Positions 56,913 to 64,000 of a stretch of DNA of 64,000 nt are shown one piece after another. The notes below the pieces were generated by a model. The model saw only the letters and a list, made by a program, of their open reading frames with translations. It ran no database searches and had not been told where the DNA came from. Position 1 is the first letter of the stretch; each line of letters starts with the position of its first letter. The stretch spans positions 1 through 64,000 of the forward strand of contig OY756139.1 in the NCBI GenBank assembly GCA_963576785.1, read 5' to 3'. The translations under genes and the position numbers were made by a program. Source of the DNA: Chlorophyllum brunneum (lineage: Eukaryota > Basidiomycota > Agaricomycetes > Agaricales > Agaricaceae).

Positions 56913-59900
56913 ATGGATGCTCAATGGACACCGTCTTCGTGGAAATCAAAACCAGTGGCCCAGGTCAGTCCGAGTACTCCTCGCACCCGAATCCTCACTT
57001 GCAACGATTGCAGAACTCTGACCTGATGTACGTAGGATGTCGCGTATCCTGATCAACAGCATCTAGAAAGGTACCCTTCTTCATCTTCACCTTGATTAGT
57101 TCATTTAAGCCTTGTGATGATACCAGAGTGCTGTCCAAAATCGCAACTTTGCCTCCAATGGTCACTCCGTCCGAGGTCTGCTCAGTGTGAAGCTACTCGG
57201 ATCTCCGCCACGTCTCACCCACGTCTTTGCACCCCAACCCCTCTTCCTCTTTCATTCAGATCGAGCGGCTTCGCCATCAGCTTGCCCAGGTCCAGCGTAA
57301 CGAAGCCTTTCTCCTCCATGCTGGAGATTGTGCTGAGAGCTTCGACGCTTGCACGCACGTACGTCCACGTCGCAATAACTTTTTGACTCCAATTCACTCC
57401 GTTGTACACGTTCGATAGGAAAATATCACTCATAAGATTGGACTCATCCTTTCATTCTCCTTGATTCTCATTTGGGGTGCTCGGCTTCCTGTTGTATGTC
57501 CCCCAAATACACATCCTAGGCAATCATGTGTATGAATAATCCACATTAGGTTCGCATTGGACGAATTGCCGGCCAGTACGCCAAGCCACGGAGTAGTAGT
57601 TTTGAAAAAGTTGGGGAAAGAGAAGTCTTGAGCTTCAGGTGAGTTCTTTATGCCTCGTTCTCAGATCGGCTCCTCAGAGTTTTTCCTAAAGAGGTGATAA
57701 TGTCAACGGGTGAGTCAGACAATACCTCCGTCTGCGACGCTTAAAATTGACCCTACGAGCCTTAATACTCAAACAGACTAGACCACAACGACCGTATACC
57801 AGACCCTGAACGTCTCCTCAGGTACTGTGTTGAACCCACTTATAACTCGAACGCCCAAGCTAATTTCTCCATAATTCTACCACCTTGTCTCACCGATGTC
57901 CACCATCGATGTCGAACATCCGCAGAGCCTACTTTTATTCAACAACCACTCTCAACTACCTTCGTGGTCTTCTGACTTCTGGCTTTGCCTCGCTGCATCA
58001 TCCTCGCGATTGGTCACTTGCACACGTTCGGTCTCCGTCACTGCGGTACGTATCGACAGAATCTGTCGTATTTCCTTCCCACAACAACGACTAATGACTT
58101 CTCTGTAGACGCGAGTTCGAGAGCATCGTTGAAGGATTATCAGATGCACTTGATTTTAGTAGGACGATCGGTGTAGATTCTGGTAGTGCTCCGTACGAAA
58201 AAGGTGGAGGACGAGGAACACTCGGAGAAGTTGATTTTTACACCAGGTGCGTTTTAGACTTGTATCTCAATCTGGCCTCGTTGCAAACTCTCCCTCCCTC
58301 CCTCCTTGACTTCGTATGCCTATCCCTATACCTCTTCCTATGGCCGACGCGTACCAATCAATTACCTTTCTCGCCGTCCACCCCTACCTCGCGGCCCTCG
58401 CTTTCCGTGACTCTTGCCGCGGCCTACCTTGGCCCCTGGGACCTATCACATTCACCTTATCCGTTGTACCCAAAGTCACGAGGGATTGATGCTCAACTAT
58501 GAAGAAGCACTCACACGCGAGTTTACCATCCCTTCATCTGCTTCTGCAGAAAAGCCGGATGGACGGAAGGTTTACTACAACACCGCGGCTCACTTCCTAT
58601 GGATTGGGGATCGCACTCGGTCACTCACCGGGGCGCATGTTGAGTATTTCCGGGGTATCAGGAACCCGATTGGGATCAAAGTTGGGCCTACGATGGACAA
58701 CGAGGAGCTTGTTCGATTATTGAATAGTACGTTCCTACCTATCATCTCTTCACGGCCCTTGATGTTATCTTGTTTGATAGTTGTGAACCCGGATAAAGAA
58801 TTTGGACGGGTAACCTTGATCACGCGATATGGTGCTAGTAAGGTAAGTAAGAATAGTGAAGTGTGCTTGTTCGACACTAGCTTTCGTTCTAACGGTGATA
58901 TACCACTCCTATGGTCGTTATCATGTAGATCGATAATCACCTCGCCGGACACATCGGCGCTGTTCAATCGTCGGGTCATCCAGTTGCCTGGATATGCGAC
59001 CCAATGCACGGAAAGTAAGTCAAACCTCTCTTGATCGTAACTCGTGCTTCGTGATTCTGGGTTATTTTTTTATTTGCTCTTGCTTTTTGATGACATGTTG
59101 CTTGACTACCAACATCTCCTCACCCGTGGCCTAATATAGTCCCAAAAGTCAAATTGACTCCGGGACTGAGGTTTCTTTCGCAACGCACACGAGGAAGAGC
59201 TTAGGACTTGAAGGACTTCGTTGCTAAACTCCAGTCCTCACCTCGGAGTATACGAGGACTTACAACCTCGATCTGTAACTCGCCTTCTGGCTCTTCCTCA
59301 CTCCCTGCCCGAACACACCCACTACCACCCCCTTTCCTTCGAATCTTCGACTTCTTTAACACCTCCTTCTACCCGTTCCCGTTCCTTACCGAATTTATCC
59401 CTGGGATCACTGATTACTAATTTCCCTTTACTTAGCACACTTACCTCGTCAACCGGGCTCAAGACACGGCATTTTGGTACCATCATTGATGAATTGACGG
59501 CGTGTTTGAGGATTCATGCGGCATGTGGTTCGAGACTTGGAGGTGTTAGTATGGAGTTTACGGGAGAGTTGAATGATGAAGGGTTCAGTGTGACTGAATG
59601 TCTTGGTGGAAGTATGGGATTGAGCGAAGAGCAGTTGGGTTTGAGATATCAAGTACGTGATTCAGACTGTCTTCAGCCGAAGTCTATGTGTGTTGAAGGG
59701 TTTATCGTTACAGTCCTTCTGCGACCCTCGCCTCAACTTCGAACAGAGCCTCGGTAAGTGGATCTTAGTAGTTTCCAGTGGGAGATGTGCGAGGATGTTG
59801 ATGGGACCTTATCTTCTAGACGTTGCGTTCCTCATCTCGAATTACTTCAAGAAGGAACGAAGGGGGAAGAATACGGAGAATGACGTACTCTATACTGAGC

Positions 59901-59929
59901 TTGGTGGGCGTACACCCAAGTTGCAGTAG
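56913..59929 (+). CDS. Class II (plant-type) DAHP synthase
   Basis: First enzyme of the shikimate pathway: phosphoenolpyruvate plus erythrose 4-phosphate to DAHP. Sixteen exons: 56913-56963, 57036-57070, 57127-57175, 57260-57358, 57419-57493, 57550-57638, 57692-57709, 57777-57821, 57926-58045, 58109-58246, 58476-58726, 58781-58842, 58929-59014, 59436-59652, 59714-59753, 59820-59929 (494 residues). Class II motifs: [108 protein letters not shown] and [13 protein letters not shown]. The intron 59015-59435 is unusually long (421 bases); its acceptor has a good branch site (ACTAAT) and restores GNT. Exon 7 is just 18 bases. Confidence 0.92.
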
Positions 59930-60338
59930 AAAAGTGGGAGGTATACTTGACGTGAATAACGTACCTGTATTGTACATTGAACGATTTGAGGTCCCATGAT
60001 TAAAACGGGACTTCAGGAAGGGACTGGGCACTTTGTCTTTTGGAGGAGACGTGTTGCTGGAACGGTAATAAATAATCCTTGATGGAGTCGCTGGTCGTTG
60101 TTCGGATATCAATTCTCTTCCGACACCCACCCAGCACCTTCGTGAGAACACCTTTCCAACGGAATAAAAATACAACTTTGAATTTTCCACAGCATGGTTC
60201 CTGCCAGTCCAATACAATTGGCGCAATAACGTTTAAAAGAAAAAGAAAAAAGAACGAAAGGGGGGAGAGGTATAAATGCGAGAACGAATGATCAATAATA
60301 AATCAACAAAAAAAAAACCGCCCCGGATAGATCAAAGA
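59930..60338. other. Convergent 3' spacer
   Basis: About 400 bases, A-rich near 60236-60320 with a run of nine A (60309-60317); no gene. Confidence 0.5.
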
Positions 60339-61076
60339 TCAAATCATGAGAATCCCCACTATACCAGATAAAAGAATCGTACTGATGTACAATGCGAAGG
60401 AGCTACGAAGAAGAAGAAGTGAGGATGCGGCGTTATTACCTGTAGGAGGTGCAGGCGGAGCGAATTGCGTGCTGAATACCACAACAGTTTGCGGAGCTGC
60501 GGAAGTTGAAGGAAGTGGAGGGGTGGTGGTTAATGGTGTGATGCTGGAGGTGGTGGGAATCGCAGTCGTTGAGGGGGTGGTTGGTGATGGAAGTAGTGAG
60601 GATGGTTGAGGGTTTGGTGTGATTGGAGGTGGGAGTGTTATGATACGGGTTGAAGGAGGTATTACCACGGGTGGGGAGGATTGTGTTGTCGCTGGAGGGG
60701 GAGGGGCTAAAAGGTGAAGGGGGAAAGTTTAAGTTTGGTATACTCGGGGTCTTTTGATTTGTGTTTGGCGTACCTGCGCTATTGCAGAAAGTGTTGAGAG
60801 TGTTGAGGGAAGATGGCATGTCCGAGATAGGACATGATCGTATAATACAGTCATGAACTGTAGCTTGATGAGGACATATACATGCAGCCGTTATGCTAAA
60901 ATAAAATATTTCATCAGATGATAGCCAAAGTAGATTCTAGAGACCTACAGAACGCAGTTATTTGCTCGAGCTACTGCGTTGACGCAAGTCGCTGCGCACG
61001 TGGGTAAACCTCCGGTATTCTGCGCCAGAGAGGATAAGATTGAAGAAAGGATCACAACGAATATTTTAACGAGCAT
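60339..61076 (-). CDS. CFEM-domain GPI-anchored protein, second gene
   Basis: Exons 60949-61076, 60774-60895 and 60339-60706 on the minus strand give 205 residues. It has a signal peptide (MLVKIFVVILSSILSSLAQ), a CFEM domain with eight cysteines (LPTCAATC, NNC, AACIC, HDC, RSC, TFC), a Pro/Thr/Ser-rich stalk, and a hydrophobic C-terminus (SFALYISTILLSGIVGILMI) for GPI attachment. The intron within the CFEM domain splits the Leu before ITAAC. Only distantly related to the CFEM gene at 53697-54324, from which it differs in the stalk and the loop lengths. Confidence 0.88.
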
Positions 61077-62803
61077 GGGGAAGGAAAAGAGTGACTAGGG
61101 ATAGAATCGGATGTTAGGAGTTGGTAGTACTGCGGAGAACGACTGAAGCGATGGGTTAGCGACGAGGAGACGGGTGATCATACTTTAGAACAAACCCATG
61201 AGGTTACAATTGTTTTGAATGATCTGAGGTCTGTGCGCGTGTGTACACATGTCTTCCGTATAAAGTGCGTTGTCCACATGTCCCTTGATGATCTTCTCTG
61301 AATTGATGATGACATAATTTCAAACCAGAAAAGAATGGGCGGGGGGACATTTCGGTTTGGGGATTGAATTTGGGTTGGAGATTGTTGTTAGAGTGTTTGG
61401 ATATTGGTTATGATGGTTGTTGCTGGGGTGATAGGATCGTCGGTTAGTCGTTGAGGTTATTCATTCCCCTTGTGATCATATTCGGGTTGGGTTATTATTA
61501 GCTCGGTGCTATGTGTGACGCCTTGTCAGCGACAGGTTGGCTGAACCTGGGTTAGTCTGTTATGGTCCAGTCTAAAGTTGTACACTGGGACGTCGGGCGG
61601 GCATATTTAATGAAAGATTACCCTGACTCACTTGTAGTGCTAACTTGGACGGAGGGAATACATAGGAGAAGACGTCCCAAAGTGAGAATGGCTTATGGTT
61701 GTGGCGCGGGTTACCGGTTCTCGGGGCCTGGTGTCTTCCCATGAGAAGAGAACATGAGTCCCAAGTGCTTCGACTAGCCATGTCCGGTTCAGGCTTCTGC
61801 TTGGATTGTGGCAATGAAAACCACCTTGCTGATGCAACGTGTGACTTGAAATGGTAAATGGGCCACATGTGCTGTGTCAGCTTGAGAAAACATAGCGTTT
61901 GCTTGGGTGAAAGGTCACGGATCAGGGTGGGTAGATATGGAGATTGCGGGTCCGGCATGAATTCTCGGTTGGTGAGCCTGTTCGGGCGCAAAAAGGTCCG
62001 GTCAGTTAATTTATCAAAAGCTGGATTAGGGCGGACCTGGTGACAGTTCTTCTCTCCTACTACATCGTATATGTTACTTACTTACATCAGATGTAAAGAC
62101 CCCAAGCGTTGATGAAAACTCGCTTCAGCATATGGAAGCTCATCGTCCAGCGATGGGATCAGATAGACACACCCAACGCGATCCGATGAACCGGATGGTA
62201 TATATAGGGTACAAGGCAGAGTTGAGGAGGCAGCGGATCGGTTAGGATTTCAAGGGAGACAATCTGTCATTTTGAACGGTTTCGACGTTGGCGATGGGTT
62301 TCGCGAAAGTCGGAGCAGGACGGTATATCGTTGCGATGACGTCTCGACATCATCATATCTTTTTCCCTTGACATCGGGATTTGCTTGAAATAGATACCTG
62401 GGCGGGTGTTTTTTCAAGTAACTCAGCCAGGAACTGCGGCAGGCTGATTGGTGTCTGCCAGAGGCTACTGCTGTGCAGCAATGAGCAAATAATGCTATTC
62501 TGTAACACCCGTCAAAATCAACAGCGTCTGGGAACGATGCTGGCTGTGTGCGAGTAGGGTTAGCGCAGTCCCGAGTCGTGCAGGAGGCAATGAAGCCATA
62601 GGGGGCAGTCGCGCCGAGATCAGGGCATTCCTGACAGACACCATGTGACCAGAACATACCCGGCCTGGACAAAGGAATGTCACAGCCCTGCGTTGGGTTG
62701 TGTCACGCGTGACCGGTGTTCCATCCTGACCACCGCTGCTGTCGACTGTCTCCATCCACAACCACCACCTCCCCCATCCCCCCCGCCGTCCTCTACCACT
62801 GCC
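61077..62803. other. Long intergenic region upstream of the G-alpha gene
   Basis: 1.7 kb. It contains the two divergent promoters. A C/T-rich tract (62753-62800) lies directly before the G-alpha start codon, a common feature of basidiomycete core promoters. Short frames (for example 62250-62672 minus) are not convincing. Confidence 0.5.
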
Positions 62804-64000
62804 ATGGGTGCTTGTATCTCCAAGGGCGACCAGCAGAGCAAGCAGCGCTCGGAGGAGATTGACCGCTCGCTAGACGAAGACAACAAGCGCCTCAAGCGCG
62901 AATGCAAGATTCTCCTCCTCGGCATGTTTTCTCCTCGTTTTCCACCTCTTCCTACCCCTAACGTCTCTCAAATAGGCTCTGGAGAGTCGGGGAAGAGTAC
63001 AATTGTAAAGCAGATGAAAATCATCCACCAGGGAGGCTTTACTACCGAACAGCTTCTCGAGTATCGTCCCATCATCTATCGGAATGTCGTCGAGTCGGCT
63101 CGCTCTGTCGTCATCTACATGCGTAAGACAGGCATCGATTGCAAAGAGACTACGAACAGGGTGATTGGCACATTTCCAATCCCGTCCGGCCACACCATTA
63201 ACAGCCCCGTGCATTAGGCTCTCATGGAGAAAATCCTGGATTATAACCCGGAACCATACGGCGGATCGGACGTACACTTTTCTTCAGAGATTGCTGAAGC
63301 CATCCATCACTTTTTGAAGGACCCCATTGTACCGAAGGTTGTTGAGGATCATATGAGCGAATTCTACCTCATGGATTCCGCCGAGTAGTGAGTAACAGCA
63401 ACACCGGATCCCGGTTTACAATCGCTTTAACACAGCTTAGCTTTTTCAATAATGTCCTACGCATCGGTGCCACCGGATATGTGCCAACGGAGACCGATGT
63501 ACTCCGGGCTCGACAAAAGAGCGTGGGCATCACCGAAACACGGTTCAGCATGGGTCAACTTTCGTACGTCAATAGCCACCGCCGTGCTCACCCCACACTT
63601 ACGCACGTCCTGCTAGGATACACATGTTTGATGTCGGAGGCCAGCGCTCTGAACGCAAAAAGTGGATCCATTGCTTTGAATCAGTGACCTCCATCATCTT
63701 TTGCACCGCCCTCAGCGAATATGATCAGGATCTCCTCGAATACAAGTCACAGGTAACCGTTCAATTTGGCCTCGGGGATCCAGACTAAAACGCCGTTTTT
63801 TCTAGAACCGAATGCGAGAGAGTCTAGTGTTATTCGAGTCTGTGATCAATTCGCGGTGGTTTATCCGCACATCCATCATCCTTTTCCTCAATAAAATCGA
63901 CGTGTTCAAGATAAAACTTCCCAAGGTTCGCTTCTCCCTCCTCGCCACACACTCAGATATCCCTGGAGCCGCTGACGTAATATCTCCTGACAGGTCCCAC
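62804..64000 (+). CDS. Heterotrimeric G-protein alpha subunit, partial (runs off the window)
   Basis: Exons 62804-62921, 62976-63160, 63218-63387, 63441-63563, 63617-63752, 63806-63925, and the start of a seventh at 63994. It would transduce pheromone- or nutrient-receptor signals at the plasma membrane. MGACIS is an N-myristoylation/palmitoylation site. Nucleotide-binding motifs: G1 GSGESGKST, switch [13 protein letters not shown], switch [14 protein letters not shown] and NKIDVF (G4 NKxD). The C-terminus lies beyond the edge. The first intron (62922-62975) uses a GC donor (G|GCATGT), the only choice that keeps the P-loop. The switch I residue usually Thr (K-T-T-G) is Ser here (K-S-V-G). Confidence 0.93.

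Noticed and set aside
59221..59435. A Ser/Thr/Pro-rich coding insertion in DAHP synthase as the main form
   Set aside because: The acceptor at 59435, with an ACTAAT branch site, restores the conserved GNT-x4-GLKTRHF spacing; the longer form is kept only as a possible alternative.
1..64000. CRISPR arrays, bacterial operons, ribosome binding sites, integrated virus
   Set aside because: No spaced direct repeats, no operon-like gene packing and no viral genes were seen; the introns and telomere mark this as nuclear fungal DNA.

Overview
The window is the left end of a fungal chromosome, almost certainly from an agaricomycete basidiomycete. It opens with 19 exact CCCTAA telomere units. Genes are split by many introns of about 40 to 65 bases, and several families typical of mushrooms appear: BTB/POZ proteins, F-box/LRR proteins, CFEM GPI-anchored proteins, a class II DAHP synthase and orphan multi-span membrane proteins. 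Exon structures below were worked out by hand from splice sites and reading frame, and every complete model closes in frame except where noted.

Region 1 (1-5054) is a telomere built by a retroelement. An endonuclease-deficient Penelope-like element of the Coprina type (RT at 302-2485) points from the telomere towards the centromere. Its 3' region (about 1.24 kb) is present twice in tandem. Each copy carries a hammerhead ribozyme and a long conserved hairpin and ends in short CCCTAA runs. The inner copy starts with a perfect fold-back palindrome. The old chromosome end just inside cuts off the 5' part of a gene.

Region 2 (5.1-33.4 kb) is gene-dense after a 2-kb subtelomeric stretch with an 18-bp minisatellite. 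It holds an importin beta-3/Kap121 gene, a BTB protein, a twin-ATPase ABC protein, two F-box proteins, a vacuolar M28 metalloprotease (Pff1-like), a YAT-family amino-acid permease with 15 exons, and two lineage-specific genes of unknown function.

Region 3 (33.8-49.5 kb) is an orphan membrane-protein cluster. Five related modules, each with an N-terminal membrane segment cluster, a large glycosylatable ectodomain and a C-terminal membrane helix, occur as two in-frame two-module genes on the minus strand (33839-37377 and 38360-41942) and one single-module gene on the plus strand (47687-49484). Between them lie a small membrane-anchored protein and a seven-helix-like gene with an in-frame stop.

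Region 4 (49.7-64.0 kb) holds a RapZ-C-like protein, a single-pass surface protein, two CFEM proteins, a tRNA-Gly(CCC), an isoprenylcysteine methyltransferase, a class II DAHP synthase with 16 exons, and the first six exons of a heterotrimeric G-protein alpha subunit that runs off the right edge.
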